A stretch of 64,000 nucleotides of DNA, from NCBI GenBank assembly GCA_002702705.1, contig PABH01000059.1, positions 16,619 through 80,618 on the forward strand, written 5' to 3'. Below, in pieces: positions 63,931 to 64,000 of this stretch (its first letter is position 1; the number at the start of each line of letters is the position of its first letter). The translations under genes and the position numbers were made by a program. The notes beneath the pieces are model-generated. The model was not told the DNA's origin and made no database searches. It saw only the letters and a program-made list of their open reading frames with translations. Source of the stretch: Anaerolineaceae bacterium. Lineage in GTDB: Bacteria > Chloroflexota > Anaerolineae > Anaerolineales > Anaerolineaceae.

Positions 63931-64000
63931 AGGATCGCTTCCTGAAGGAGGGGATTGTTTCCGGGCACGTTTCGGAGTACGATCCAATTATCGAGTGAAT

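Overview
The window looks like a chromosome segment of a Chloroflexota bacterium, most likely of the Anaerolineae. This is an inference from style: a sugar-binding lipoprotein with a Val/Glu-rich linker after the lipobox, a large cytoplasmic glycoside hydrolase operon fed by a CUT1 ABC transporter, and a decayed RHS/YD-repeat gene. No rRNA, tRNA or CRISPR array was seen.

Region 1 (1-31.8 kb, minus strand) reads as one very long, tightly packed operon, many genes overlapping by 1-14 nt. In transcription order it holds a ROK repressor, a sugar-binding lipoprotein, two permeases, a clan GH-D-like hydrolase, GH35, an Asp/Glu racemase-fold protein, an FGGY kinase, a class II aldolase, GH84, a double metallo-beta-lactamase protein, GH38, GH2, GH4, a class II aldolase/adducin protein, a four-carbon acid sugar kinase, a UroD-like protein, a SIS isomerase, two more GH38 enzymes and a sucrose-phosphorylase-like GH13 cut by the window edge. 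None of the hydrolases has a signal peptide. The picture is import of manno-, galacto- and GlcNAc-containing oligosaccharides (N-glycan or glycoconjugate fragments) and their breakdown inside the cell. No transporter ATPase gene is present.

Region 2 (31.9-35.9 kb, plus strand) is divergent: a fucose/arabinose-isomerase-fold protein, a ROK kinase and a GH32 protein lacking the expected acid/base Glu. A XylR-type operator lies between the two divergent promoters.

Region 3 (about 36-63.5 kb) looks like an integrated plasmid or conjugative element. It has a partition cassette (ParA plus a protein with two ribbon-helix-helix-like repeats), an unusual initiator with a DnaA N-terminal domain but no AAA+ domain, two iteron-like repeat arrays, an SSB-like protein, a 2099-residue Mrr-nuclease/TPR/PIN-like protein, an XRE-ImmA/IrrE-PIN operon, and a plus-strand transfer-like operon. 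That operon mixes a VirB8-like protein, small membrane proteins and a VirB4-type ATPase carrying a roughly 220-residue Ser/Thr/Gly/His repeat insert with Tad-pilus-type CpaB, CpaE and CpaF. No integrase, relaxase, VirD4-type coupling protein, TadB/C or pilin was recognised, so its borders and mode of transfer are open.

Region 4 (63.5-64 kb) is a decayed RHS C-terminal fragment on the minus strand.
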